Of a stretch of DNA of 52,467 bases, positions 10,100 through 17,639 are shown one piece after another. Origin of the DNA: DAOMOP01 sp035444405 (lineage in GTDB: Bacteria > Pseudomonadota > Gammaproteobacteria > Burkholderiales > Rhodocyclaceae). The notes below the pieces were generated by a model. The model searched no databases. It saw only the letters and a program-made list of their open reading frames with translations, and was not told the origin of the DNA. The position numbers and the translations under genes were made by a program. Each line of letters starts with the position of its first letter. The first letter of the stretch is position 1. The DNA lies in assembly GCA_035444405.1 (NCBI GenBank), contig DAOMOP010000006.1, positions 1-52,467 of the forward strand, written 5' to 3'.

Positions 10100-11617
10100 A
10101 TGACCACAAGCAACGACTTTGCCAGTCTGGGACTGGCCGAACCCCTTTTGCGCGCCATCGCCGACACCGGCTACACGACGCCCACGCCGATCCAGGCGCA
10201 GGCCATCCCGCTCGTTCTCGCCGGCGGTGATCTGCTCGCCGCCGCCCAGACCGGCACCGGCAAGACGGCCGGCTTCACGCTGCCGGTGCTGCAGCGGCTG
10301 TCATCGCACCACGCCGCCGCGCACAAGCCCGGCCGGCCGCGCTGCCTGATCCTGACGCCGACGCGCGAGCTGGCCGCCCAGGTGCAGGAGTCGGTCGAGA
10401 CCTATGGCCGCCACCTGCCGCTCACCTCGATGGTGATGTTCGGCGGCGTCAATATCAATCCGCAGATCCACGCACTGCGCAGCCGCGTCGACATACTCGT
10501 CGCCACACCGGGGCGGCTTCTCGATCACGCCGGGCAGAAGACCGTCGACCTTTCCGGCGTCGAGATCCTGGTTCTCGACGAGGCCGATCGCATGCTCGAC
10601 ATGGGCTTCATCCGCGACATCCGCCGCATCCTCGCGCTGCTGCCGCAAAAGCGCCAGAGCCTGCTGTTCTCGGCGACGTTTTCGGACGAAATCCGCGAAC
10701 TCGCCAACGGCCTGCTGAAGCAGCCCGGCTGCGTCGAGGTCGCGCGCCGCAACACCACCTCCGAGCTCGTCTCGCAGTCGGTCTATATGATCGGCCAGAA
10801 GCAGAAGCGCGAGCTGCTCACGCACCTGGTGCGGCAGAACGACTGGCGGCAGGTGCTGGTGTTCACGCGCACCAAGCACGGCGCCAACAAGCTCGCCGAG
10901 TATCTGGGCAAGCAGGGCATCGCCTCGGCGGCGATCCACGGCAACAAGAGCCAGTCCGCGCGCACGCGTGCGCTCGCGCAGTTCAAGGACGGCGCGCTTC
11001 CGGTACTGGTCGCGACCGACATCGCCGCCCGCGGCCTCGACATCGATCAGCTGCCGCACGTGGTCAATTTCGAGCTGCCGAACGTGCCCGAGGACTATGT
11101 CCACCGCATCGGCCGCACCGGCCGGGCGGGCAGTCCCGGCCACGCGATCTCGCTCGTCGACGTCGAGGAGACCAAGCATCTCGCCGGCATCGAACGGCTG
11201 ATCCGCACGCGCATCGCGCGCGCTACCGCGGACGGGTTCATCCCGAACGCGATCGAAGTCCCCGGGCGCGACGATGTCGCACCCGAGTCGCCCCACGCAA
11301 CACCGCGCACCCCCGCACCGCGCAGGGGGAGCGGCCGCCACGGCAGCAGCGATCGGCCCGTGCACGCCCGGCCACGGCAAGGCGGCGCGCCATCGGTGAC
11401 AACGCGCGATTCGTCCCCGCGACGTGGACAACCCGACAACGAACGCGGCACGCAGCACCGCGACGGTGGCGGCGCACGCCCTCATGGCGCAGCCAACACC
11501 GTGACGCAAGCGCCACGTGGCGGCAGCGACGGGCGCCGCAGGGCGCGAGGCGGTCAGAACGCAGCGGGGCCGCGGGCCGCGTTGTTCTCGCCCAAACAGG
11601 GCAACCGCGGCCGCTGA
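10100..11617 (+). CDS. rhlE: DEAD-box ATP-dependent RNA helicase, RhlE type
   Basis: Cytoplasmic RNA helicase involved in ribosome assembly and mRNA turnover. The 505-residue protein has, in order, the Q motif (PTPIQAQAIP), Walker A (AAQTGTGKT), PTREL, the DEAD box at residues 160-163 (VLDEADRMLDMGF), SAT (LLFSATF), and RecA domain 2 motifs (VATDIAARGLDIDQLPHVVN, HRIGRTGRAG). After about residue 385 the sequence is basic, low-complexity and rich in Arg, Gly and Pro, as in RhlE proteins, where the tail binds RNA. The ATG at 10100 starts MTTSNDFASLGLAEPLLRAI; the in-frame extension upstream lacks similarity and overlaps the promoter. Confidence 0.95.
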   Translation: MTTSNDFASLGLAEPLLRAIADTGYTTPTPIQAQAIPLVLAGGDLLAAAQTGTGKTAGFTLPVLQRLSSHHAAAHKPGRPRCLILTPTRELAAQVQESVETYGRHLPLTSMVMFGGVNINPQIHALRSRVDILVATPGRLLDHAGQKTVDLSGVEILVLDEADRMLDMGFIRDIRRILALLPQKRQSLLFSATFSDEIRELANGLLKQPGCVEVARRNTTSELVSQSVYMIGQKQKRELLTHLVRQNDWRQVLVFTRTKHGANKLAEYLGKQGIASAAIHGNKSQSARTRALAQFKDGALPVLVATDIAARGLDIDQLPHVVNFELPNVPEDYVHRIGRTGRAGSPGHAISLVDVEETKHLAGIERLIRTRIARATADGFIPNAIEVPGRDDVAPESPHATPRTPAPRRGSGRHGSSDRPVHARPRQGGAPSVTTRDSSPRRGQPDNERGTQHRDGGGARPHGAANTVTQAPRGGSDGRRRARGGQNAAGPRAALFSPKQGNRGR

Positions 11618-11679
11618 TCCGGCACGCGAACAGCGGTCAGCAGCACGCTCGCCGCTCCCAGCGCGACAGCGCACGCAAG

Positions 11680-11715
11680 AAAACGGCATCCCCGCATTGC
11701 GGCGATGCCGTTTTT
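11680..11715. terminator. Bidirectional intrinsic terminator between convergent genes
   Basis: AAAACGGCATC at 11680-11690 pairs perfectly with GATGCCGTTTT at 11704-11714, and the inner bases can pair further. A-run and T-run on the two sides let it work in both directions, ending rhlE (plus) and the DUF4395 gene (minus). Confidence 0.85.
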
Positions 11716-11755
11716 CCTGCATCGGCGCCGACATCGGCAACCTTTCACGCGTGCC

Positions 11756-12181
11756 TCATGCCCGCGCACCGCGCAGCTTGTACCACAACCCGTACGCCCA
11801 GCACGCCGCGCAGAACCCGGTCAGCAGGTCGACGAAGGCGAACACCAGCAGCACCGCTGCCGGAATCGCGCCGATTTCGGAGCCGAGCAACCAGCTCGAC
11901 ACCATCACGGCGCCGGCGATCGCAACGAGCTTGTCGGCGAACATTTTCGCGCCCGCGTTGATCGGCTTGGCAAGACCGGCCTTGCGCGTGATCAGTGCGA
12001 ACAGGCGGTACGACGGACACTTGTGCGGCGACGCGAAGCCGCGCAGCGCGCCGCCCGCCAGCAGCAACACGGCAAGCCACCGGTAAGGCGTGAAGAGATA
12101 CGCGGCACTGACCGCAAGGGTCACGGCCGCCTGGATGCGGTAGGCGTTGGCGCACACCGGGGCGATGTCGAAGCGCAGCAT
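11756..12181 (-). CDS. DUF4395-family small integral membrane protein
   Basis: A 141-residue inner-membrane protein starting MLRFDIAPVCANAYRIQAAV, with a GGGAG ribosome site upstream. Hydrophobic stretches at about residues 15-45, 75-100 and 105-130 predict three to four membrane helices. Conserved Cys residues occur in FASPHKCPSYRL (about 55) and in TGFCAACWAYGLWYKL near the end; the CxxC-like CAAC is suggestive of a thiol or metal role. The family is widespread and uncharacterised, so no function is claimed. The longer in-frame extension upstream reads through the promoter and is rejected. Confidence 0.8.
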   Translation of the reverse strand: MLRFDIAPVCANAYRIQAAVTLAVSAAYLFTPYRWLAVLLLAGGALRGFASPHKCPSYRLFALITRKAGLAKPINAGAKMFADKLVAIAGAVMVSSWLLGSEIGAIPAAVLLVFAFVDLLTGFCAACWAYGLWYKLRGARA

Positions 12182-12214
12182 GATTTGACTCCCTGAAGAT
12201 CCCTGATGTACATC

Positions 12215-12243
12215 ACTATATCGCCACTTTCTTATATACACAA
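12215..12243 (-). promoter_or_regulatory. Predicted sigma-70 promoter of the DUF4395 gene
   Basis: On the minus strand, TTGTGT (complement of 12238-12243), a 17-base spacer, and TATAGT (complement of 12215-12220), about 30 bases upstream of the ATG at 12181. Confidence 0.65.
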
Positions 12244-12365
12244 GAGGTGGGCGCAAGCATGCGCAGCTTGCGAGTCCATCCGGTGAACGCATCTCGCAGC
12301 GCGATCGATGGCGCGCCCGCGCGGCACCCGTCGATGTGCACGATCGATGCATTTGTAATTGCCAT

Positions 12366-12395
12366 TTGACATATATCGAAAGCTCGCGCAACAAT
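12366..12395 (+). promoter_or_regulatory. Predicted promoter of the ComEA-like gene
   Basis: TTGACA at 12366-12371 is a perfect -35 box; AACAAT at 12390-12395 after 18 bases is a fair -10. The coding start is 40 bases downstream. Confidence 0.5.
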
Positions 12396-12400
12396 GCGCT

Positions 12401-12412
12401 TGCCATATGGCA
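12401..12412. promoter_or_regulatory. 12-bp perfect palindrome in the comEA-like leader
   Basis: TGCCATATGGCA lies between the predicted promoter and the ribosome site of the ComEA-like gene. Its position just after the start of transcription would suit an operator; the binding protein is unknown. Confidence 0.4.
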
Positions 12413-12434
12413 TATCACCGAATGGAGACTCGTC

Positions 12435-12707
12435 ATGACGAAGCTGCTTCGCACACTGGTTCTCGCGCTCGCCTTGCTGGCCCCCTTCGCGGCAACCGCC
12501 GCAGACGCGGTGGACATCAACACGGCCGACGCCGCCACCCTCGAACAGGTCAAGGGCATCGGCCCGGCCAAAGCAAACGCGATCATCGAGTTCCGCGAGG
12601 CGAACGGACCCTTCGCCTCGGTCGACGAGCTCGTCCGGGTGCCGGGCATCGGCGAGAAGACGCTGCAACAGTTGCGCGACCAATTGACCGCGCGGAAAGC
12701 GGACTGA
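12435..12707 (+). CDS. ComEA-like secreted helix-hairpin-helix DNA-binding protein
   Basis: A 90-residue protein with a signal peptide (MTKLLRTLVLALALLAPFA, cleavage near TAA-DAVDI at about residue 23) followed by a single ComEA-type (HhH)2 module: VDINTADAATLEQVKGIGPA, then ELVRVPGIGEKTLQQL. The two GIG turns (VKGIGPAKA, VPGIGEKT) are the DNA-backbone-binding hairpins. In other proteobacteria such short proteins act in the periplasm as DNA receptors for transformation or have unassigned roles. A GGAG precedes the ATG by about 8 bases. An upstream ATG at 12336 would extend across the promoter and destroy the signal peptide, so it is rejected. Confidence 0.9.
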   Translation: MTKLLRTLVLALALLAPFAATAADAVDINTADAATLEQVKGIGPAKANAIIEFREANGPFASVDELVRVPGIGEKTLQQLRDQLTARKAD

Positions 12708-12893
12708 CGGCGACATACTGAAGCTGCCCATATCGCGTCGCACATTCGCCTCGAACGGGGGCCGCTGGCACGCGCGGCGGCCCTCGCCGGCAAACGGTCC
12801 GAACGATCGCCGAGGCCGGACATGCCTCGGCGACACGGCCGCAGCGTTGCCTTACCGGATCCCGTCGACATTGCAGCACATGCCGCACAGGTA
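12708..12893. other. Gene-free stretch between the comEA-like gene and the riboswitch promoter
   Basis: I see no coding sequence here. A GC-rich inverted repeat near 12759-12783 (GGGCCGC with GCGGCCC) has no T-run. The whole gene-free span runs to 13343; its remainder holds the cobalamin riboswitch, the platform hairpin and the cbiM leader. Confidence 0.5.
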
Positions 12894-12923
12894 TTGCCAT
12901 CTTCACCCCGTCTCGTTTATCCT
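12894..12923 (+). promoter_or_regulatory. Predicted promoter of the riboswitch-led cbiM operon
   Basis: TTGCCA at 12894-12899, 18 bases, TATCCT at 12918-12923. The start of transcription at about 12930 would lie just before the riboswitch. Confidence 0.5.
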
Positions 12924-12934
12924 CGTCACGAAGT

Positions 12935-13135
12935 TGATCCGGGTGCCCTGTCGCGCGACCGCGAGACGGGGTGAAACGGGAAGTCCGGTGAATTCGGTCG
13001 CCTCGGCGACCGACCATTCCGGCGCAGCCCCCGCTGCTGTAAGCCTGACGGGGTCGCCACACGCCACTGCGATTTTTTGCGCGCGGGAAGGCGGCGACCA
13101 CCGGCCGAAGGTGAGCCAGAAGACCGGCCCGATCA
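12935..13135 (+). promoter_or_regulatory. Cobalamin (AdoCbl) riboswitch 1, upstream of the cbiM-cobJ operon
   Basis: The conserved elements occur in order: GGTGCCC near 12943, ACGGGAAGTCCGGTG near 12976-12990, the GCAGCCCCCGCTGCTGTAAG core near 13025-13044, GCCACTGCG near 13064, GGGAAGGCGGCGAC near 13085, and the B12 box AGCCAGAAGACCGGCC at 13114-13129. High coenzyme B12 would be expected to shut down the downstream cobalt uptake and corrin genes. This is sequence and order matching by eye; no covariance model was run. Confidence 0.93.
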
Positions 13136-13192
13136 ATCAGCTGGCATCGGCCTCGGGGTGAGGCTGTGAGCCGACAGGCCTGATCGGGCCGG
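13124..13192 (+). promoter_or_regulatory. Expression-platform hairpin overlapping the B12 box
   Basis: CCGGCCCGATCA at 13124-13135, which starts inside the B12 box, is the exact reverse complement of 13181-13192. The 12-bp stem would compete with formation of the closed aptamer, as expected for a switching helix. Confidence 0.6.
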
Positions 13193-13288
13193 ATCGCATC
13201 CGTTTCAACGAGCGAGCCCTTCCGCCAAGCCGAATCGACTCGCGCATCCGTCGTCCGTCGCACTCGGACTTCCTGATTCGCACTCCCC

Positions 13289-13318
13289 CTTGCGGCCCTG
13301 CCCGGGCAAGCGCTTTTT
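13289..13318 (+). terminator. Weak candidate terminator just before cbiM
   Basis: CTTGC (13289-13293) pairs with GCAAG (13306-13310), with further imperfect C-G pairing inside, followed two bases later by five T (13314-13318). It lies just upstream of the cbiM ribosome site and may be the terminator arm of riboswitch 1. Confidence 0.4.
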
Positions 13319-13343
13319 CAACGCACTCGAAGGGGAGTCGCAA

Positions 13344-13982
13344 ATGCATATCGAACCCGGTTTCGTATCGGCCACCAAGATCGCCATCGCCAACGCCGCG
13401 GCCGCGGGCCTGCTCGGCCGGCACGCGCTCGGCCTGTTCAAGTCGCCCCAACTCGTCATCCGCACCGTGCTCGCGGCGCTTGCCTTCACGCTCTTCATGC
13501 AGAGCTTCAGCGCGCCGGCCGGCCCGTCCGAACTGCATTTCGTCGGTGCGATGCCGATGTACCTGATCCTCGGCTTCGCTCCGACGCTGCTCGGCTTCGG
13601 TGTCGGCCTGCTGCTGCAGGGGCTGCTGTTCGAGCCCGCCGACCTCGTCCATCTCGGCGTCAACACGCTCACCCTCGCGATCCCGCTGGTCGTGCTGCAC
13701 TACACCCTCGGCCGGCACCTGCGTACGCGCGACATCCGCAGCATCGTCAAGCTCGACGCCACCTTCTACGCCGGCGTCACGCTGATGGTCGGCTTCTGGC
13801 TGGCGTTCGGCGAGCAGGCCACGACCCTGAGCGCGTGGCCCGCGTTCGTCACGGCGTACGGACCGCTGGTGCTGATCGAGCCGGTCATCACGCTTGCCTT
13901 CGTCAAGCTGCTGCAGCCGCTCGCCGACCACCCGCTCGGCCGGCTGTGCACCGCGCTGGGCAAGCCCGCCACGAGCGTCTGA
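13344..13982 (+). CDS. cbiM: CbiM-like energy-coupling-factor cobalt permease (stand-alone)
   Basis: A 212-residue multi-span inner-membrane protein starting MHIEPGFVSATKIAIANAAA, the variant N-terminus of CbiM/NikM substrate-binding subunits (MHI.P.GF), where the N-terminal amine and His2 help bind Co(II). Five or six hydrophobic segments follow, including FVGAMPMYLILGFAPTLLGF and NTLTLAIPLVVLHYTLG. AGGGGAG lies 8 bases upstream. It is the first gene after riboswitch 1. The usual partners CbiN, CbiQ and CbiO are not in the window, so it is either a solo permease or uses components elsewhere. Cobalt is preferred over nickel because of the operon and riboswitch. Confidence 0.87.
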   Translation: MHIEPGFVSATKIAIANAAAAGLLGRHALGLFKSPQLVIRTVLAALAFTLFMQSFSAPAGPSELHFVGAMPMYLILGFAPTLLGFGVGLLLQGLLFEPADLVHLGVNTLTLAIPLVVLHYTLGRHLRTRDIRSIVKLDATFYAGVTLMVGFWLAFGEQATTLSAWPAFVTAYGPLVLIEPVITLAFVKLLQPLADHPLGRLCTALGKPATSV

Positions 13983-13986
13983 GGCC

Positions 13987-14802
13987 ATGCCGGCCGCGGT
14001 GTGGTTCGTCGGGGCGGGTCCCGGCGACCCGGACCTCATCACGGTGAAGGGCCGGCGCCTGCTCGAGTCGGCCGGCGCGATCCTGTTCGCCGGCTCGCTC
14101 GTCGACCGCGCCGCCACACTTTACGCGCCGCCCGGCTGCGAGATCCGCGACTCCAGGGACATGACCCTGGAGGAGATGACGGCGTGGCTGCTGGCGGCCT
14201 GCACCCGGCATGAGACCGTGGTGCGCCTGCAGACCGGCGACCCGAGCCTCTTCGGTGCGCTGGTCGAATTGACGCGCCCGCTCGAGGCCGCCGGCGTCGC
14301 CTGGCAGGTGGTGCCGGGCGTGTCGTCGGCGATGGCTTCCGCGGCCGCCGCCGGCGAGACGCTGACCCTGCCGGAACTCACCCAGACCGTGATCCTGACC
14401 CGCGTCGCCGGGCGCACGCCGATGCCGTCCGGCGAGGCACTCGAGGCGCTCGCCGCGCATCGCAGCACCCTCTGCATCTTCCTCTCGATCACCCTGTTGC
14501 ACGAGGTGCAGCGCGCCCTGCGTGCCGCCGGCTGGCCGGAGGACGCCCCCATCCTCGTCGTGCAGAAGGCGAGCTGGCCGGGCGAAGAGAAGATCGTGCG
14601 CGGCACGCTGGCCGACATCCGCCAGCGCTGCCGGGCGGAGAAGATCGCCAGCCAGGCCATGATCATCGCCGGCCCCACGCTCGGCGCCGGCAGCCGCGAC
14701 GGCGTCGCCCGCTCGAAACTCTACGACCCGGGCTTCGCGCACCGCTTCCGCAAAGCCCGCCCGTCCGCGGATGGCGCGGCACCTGCCGGAGAGTGCGCAT
14801 GA
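13987..14802 (+). CDS. cobM: Precorrin-4/cobalt-precorrin-4 C11-methyltransferase (CobM/CbiF)
   Basis: SAM-dependent tetrapyrrole methylase acting at C11 of the corrin precursor. 271 residues. The family N-terminus is clear (VWFVGAGPGDPDLITVKGRR), followed by ILFAGSLVDRAATLYAPPG, the DS-RDMTLEEM region, VVRLQTGDPSLFGAL, and the SAM-contacting WQVVPGVSSAMASAAAAG; later TPMPSGEALEALAAH and VQKASWPGEEKIVRGTL are diagnostic for CobM/CbiF. It begins 4 bases after the cbiM stop and its stop overlaps the cbiX start (ATGA), so it is translated as part of the operon. Confidence 0.95.
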   Translation: MPAAVWFVGAGPGDPDLITVKGRRLLESAGAILFAGSLVDRAATLYAPPGCEIRDSRDMTLEEMTAWLLAACTRHETVVRLQTGDPSLFGALVELTRPLEAAGVAWQVVPGVSSAMASAAAAGETLTLPELTQTVILTRVAGRTPMPSGEALEALAAHRSTLCIFLSITLLHEVQRALRAAGWPEDAPILVVQKASWPGEEKIVRGTLADIRQRCRAEKIASQAMIIAGPTLGAGSRDGVARSKLYDPGFAHRFRKARPSADGAAPAGECA

Positions 14803-15740
14803 ACGACACCGCCTGCCTGCTGGTCGGCCATGGTTCGCGCAACCGTGAGGGCAACGCGCAGATCCTGCACTTCGCCGCGCAGTGGAGCGCACGCCACCCG
14901 GGCCGCCGGATCGAGACCTGCTTCATCGAGCACGCCGACGTGCTGCTCGACGAAGGGCTCGACCGTGCTGCCGCCGGTGCCCGCCGGGTGCTGGCGATCC
15001 CGTTCATCCTCAACGCCGCCGGCCACGTCAAGATGGAACTGCCGGCCGCGCTCGCACGTGCCCGCCGCCGCCACGCCGGCGTCGATTTCGCGTGTACGCG
15101 CCACCTCGGCATGGGTCGGGAGATGTTCGGCGTGCTCGCGGGACGGCTCGCGCAGCTGATGAAGCAGCTCGACATGCCCGATCCGCGCACCACCGGGGTG
15201 ATCCTGCTCGGTCGCGGTTCATCCGACCGCGGTGCCAATGGCGAGCTCGCGAAGATGGCGCGCTGGCTCTTCGAGGACGGCGACCACGACCTGATCGACC
15301 TCGCATTCACCGGCGTCACCTGGCCGCGGCTGGAAACCGTGGTGCAGCGCCAGGTGCGGCTGGGCACGACGCAGATCGCCATCGTGCCGGTGTATCTCTT
15401 CACCGGCGTACTGATCGAGCGCATCCGCGCGCAGGTCGTCCGCCTCGAGCGCCAGTATCCACAAATCGCCTTCGCGCTCGGCAGCCCCTTCGGATTCGAC
15501 CCCGCGATATTCGCGCTCCTCGACCACCGCGTGGCCGAGTGCGAACTCGCCACCGGCGACGCAGCGCTGCGCGAGTTCGGCCTGCTCGAATGCGACGGCT
15601 GCAAATACCGGCTCGCCGCCGAAACCGGGCACCGGCACGACCACCACCACTGCGCCCCCGGCTGCGGCCGTGACCATGCCCACCGGCACGGTCACGGCCA
15701 TGAGGCCCGCGCTGCGCGCCACACGCCCACACCCATCTGA
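14799..15740 (+). CDS. cbiX: Sirohydrochlorin cobaltochelatase, long CbiX type with His-rich tail
   Basis: Inserts Co(II) into sirohydrochlorin, the entry step of the anaerobic B12 route. 313 residues. The N-terminal half opens CLLVGHGSRNREGNAQILHF (catalytic His of GHGSR) and continues with the second half repeat (GVILLGRGSSDRGANGELAK), where the matching position is Arg, not His, so only the first half is catalytic. Metal-binding residues continue in the tail: LLECDGCKYR, then a run of His and Cys from about residue 275 (HRHDHHHCAPGCGRDHAHRH), as in cyanobacterial and beta-proteobacterial long CbiX, where the tail may bind cobalt or an Fe-S cluster. The ATG at 14799 overlaps the cobM stop; a GTG two codons earlier is less likely. 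Confidence 0.93.
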   Translation: MNDTACLLVGHGSRNREGNAQILHFAAQWSARHPGRRIETCFIEHADVLLDEGLDRAAAGARRVLAIPFILNAAGHVKMELPAALARARRRHAGVDFACTRHLGMGREMFGVLAGRLAQLMKQLDMPDPRTTGVILLGRGSSDRGANGELAKMARWLFEDGDHDLIDLAFTGVTWPRLETVVQRQVRLGTTQIAIVPVYLFTGVLIERIRAQVVRLERQYPQIAFALGSPFGFDPAIFALLDHRVAECELATGDAALREFGLLECDGCKYRLAAETGHRHDHHHCAPGCGRDHAHRHGHGHEARAARHTPTPI

Positions 15741-15759
15741 ACTCCGGAGCCCTTCGACC

Positions 15760-16440
15760 ATGACCCCGAATACCATCACCGAACAGCTCACCGCCGCCGG
15801 CCGCGCGATCGAGCACGATTCGTTCGCCATCATCGACGCGGAGGCCGGACCGCACCGCTACCGCGCCGAGCAATGGCCGGTGGTGCGCCGCATGATCCAC
15901 GCCAACGCCGACTTCGAGTTCAACGGCCTCGCCGCTTTTCACCCCGACGCGGTCGAAGCCGGGTTGCAAGCCGTGCTCGCCGGCGGCACCCCCGTCGTCG
16001 CCGACGTCGAGATGATCTGCGTCGGCCTGTCGCCGACGCGACTGGCCCACTTCGGCATCGCGACCCACGAGTTCATCTCCGACCCGGACGTCATCGAAGC
16101 GGCGCGTACCGCAGACACCACCCGTGCCGTACAGGCGATGCGAAAGGCGCACCGCCTCGGGCTGGTCGACGGCGCCATCGTCGGCATCGGCAACGCGCCC
16201 ACCGCGCTGATCGAGCTGGTGCGCCTGATCCGCGAGGAAGGCGCACGTCCGGCGCTGGTCATCGGCATGCCGGTCGGCTTCGTGTCGGCCGCCGAATCCA
16301 AGGAACTGCTCGCCGGCGTGAGCGAAGTGCCGTGGATCACGCTGCGCGGCCGCAAGGGCGGCTCGACGCTGGTGGTTGCGGCCATCCACGCGCTCCTCGG
16401 ACTGGCCGAAACGCGTCAGCGGCAGATGCTGCACGGCTGA
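15760..16440 (+). CDS. cbiC: Precorrin-8X/cobalt-precorrin-8 methylmutase (CobH/CbiC)
   Basis: Moves the methyl group from C11 to C12, giving (cobalt) hydrogenobyrinate/cobyrinate. The 226-residue protein has the catalytic His in WPVVRRMIHANADFEF (about residue 49), the substrate-contact VVADVEMICVGL, and the diagnostic AIVGIGNAPTALIELVRLI and PALVIGMPVGFVSAAESK. It starts 19 bases after cbiX with CGGAG upstream. The usual C-terminal ITLRGRKGGSTLVVAAIHAL is intact, so the gene appears functional. Confidence 0.96.
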   Translation: MTPNTITEQLTAAGRAIEHDSFAIIDAEAGPHRYRAEQWPVVRRMIHANADFEFNGLAAFHPDAVEAGLQAVLAGGTPVVADVEMICVGLSPTRLAHFGIATHEFISDPDVIEAARTADTTRAVQAMRKAHRLGLVDGAIVGIGNAPTALIELVRLIREEGARPALVIGMPVGFVSAAESKELLAGVSEVPWITLRGRKGGSTLVVAAIHALLGLAETRQRQMLHG

Positions 16441-16448
16441 GCGCAAGC

Positions 16449-17639
16449 GTGGTGGCCACCGTCGCGTCCTCGCCGACCCGCGTGCGCAAGGGCGACGCCC
16501 GGCGCAACCGCGGCAACCGCACCGGTTTCTCCACCGGCGNNNNNNNNNNNNNNNNNNNNNNNNNNNNNNNNNNNNNNNCCGCGCGCGCGGCGACCCTCGG
16601 CCTGGTGCACGGAACGGTGCCCGACAGCGTCGAGTGTGAGCTGCCCAACGGCATGCGGGCGCGTTTCGCGGTGCTGGACGGCCGCGTCACCCGCGAGACC
16701 GGTCTCGACTGCGCGCACGCGGCGGCGATCAAGGACGGCGGCGACGACCCCGACGCGACCCACGGCGCCCACATCACCGTCGATGTGCGCCGCATCGCCG
16801 GCGGCGGCGGGGGGGTGACCCTGAAGGGCGGCCCCGGCGTCGGCGTCGTCACCCGGCCCGGCCTCGGCCTGGAGGTCGGGGGGCCTGCGATCAACCCGGT
16901 ACCGCGGCGCAACATCACGGCCAATGTGGTGGCGGCCGGCGCTGCGCTGCTCGACGCCGGCGACCGCCTGGAAGTGACGATCTCGGTGCCGGGCGGCGAG
17001 GAGATGGCGAAGAAGACGCTCAACGCGCGCCTGGGCATCCTCGGCGGCATCAGCATTCTCGGCACCACCGGCATCGTGCGCCCGTTCTCGACCGCCGCCT
17101 GGCGGGCCAGCGTCGTGCAGGCGATCGACGTCGCCGCCCGCCAGGGCCAGACCACGCTGGTGCTGACCACCGGCGGGCGCACCGAGAAGTGCGCGATGCG
17201 CGCGTTCCCGCAGCTCGACGAAGCCTGCTTCGTGCAGTTCGGCGATTTCGTGAAGGCCGCCTTCACGACGGCGATCAGGCAGCAGATGCGCCACATCGTC
17301 GTCGGCGCGATGGTCGGCAAGCTCACCAAGATCGCGCAAGGCCTGTCGGTCACCCATGCCTGGCGCGAGGAAATCGATCGTGCGCTGATCGCCGCGGCGG
17401 CGGCGCAAATCGGCGCGCCGGCCGCGCTCGTCGCCGCGATCCGCGCCGCCGAGACGGCCCGCTTCGCCGCCGAGCAGTTGGCCGAGCTCGGTCTGTCCGA
17501 AGCCTTCCACCGCGCCCTCGCCGAACGCGCGATTCACAGCCTGCGCGAGCGCTATCCCGGCCCGCACCGGCTGACCGTCCTGGCGTGCAACTTCGAGGGG
17601 CAACCCATCGTCACCGTGGAAGACCGACCCCTTGACTGA
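16449..17639 (+). CDS. cbiD: Cobalt-precorrin-5B C1-methyltransferase (CbiD), with an assembly gap
   Basis: Anaerobic-pathway methyltransferase adding the C1 methyl group. About 396 residues. The start is one of two adjacent GTG codons at 16449 and 16452; the N-terminus reads VATVASSPTRVRKGDARRNR, then GNRTGFSTG. The following motif (normally TTG.CAAAAAKAA) is hidden by 39 N at 16540-16578. The rest is typical: ECELPNGMRARFAVLDGRVT, IKDGGDDPDATHGAHI, GVGVVTRPGLGLEVGGPAIN, ARLGILGGISILGTTGIVRP, VVGAMVGKLTKIAQG. The gap length is a multiple of three, and the frame is open on both sides, so disruption is not implied. CbiD marks the anaerobic (early cobalt) route. Confidence 0.93.
   Translation: MVATVASSPTRVRKGDARRNRGNRTGFSTGXXXXXXXXXXXXXXARAATLGLVHGTVPDSVECELPNGMRARFAVLDGRVTRETGLDCAHAAAIKDGGDDPDATHGAHITVDVRRIAGGGGGVTLKGGPGVGVVTRPGLGLEVGGPAINPVPRRNITANVVAAGAALLDAGDRLEVTISVPGGEEMAKKTLNARLGILGGISILGTTGIVRPFSTAAWRASVVQAIDVAARQGQTTLVLTTGGRTEKCAMRAFPQLDEACFVQFGDFVKAAFTTAIRQQMRHIVVGAMVGKLTKIAQGLSVTHAWREEIDRALIAAAAAQIGAPAALVAAIRAAETARFAAEQLAELGLSEAFHRALAERAIHSLRERYPGPHRLTVLACNFEGQPIVTVEDRPLD
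16540..16578. other. Assembly gap, 39 N, inside cbiD
   Basis: Unresolved bases. The real length is not known from the sequence; frame is kept if 39 is right. Confidence 0.99.

Noticed and set aside
13064..13085. Six-T run near 13074 as a terminator
   Set aside because: It lies inside the riboswitch aptamer between two conserved elements and is a variable loop.
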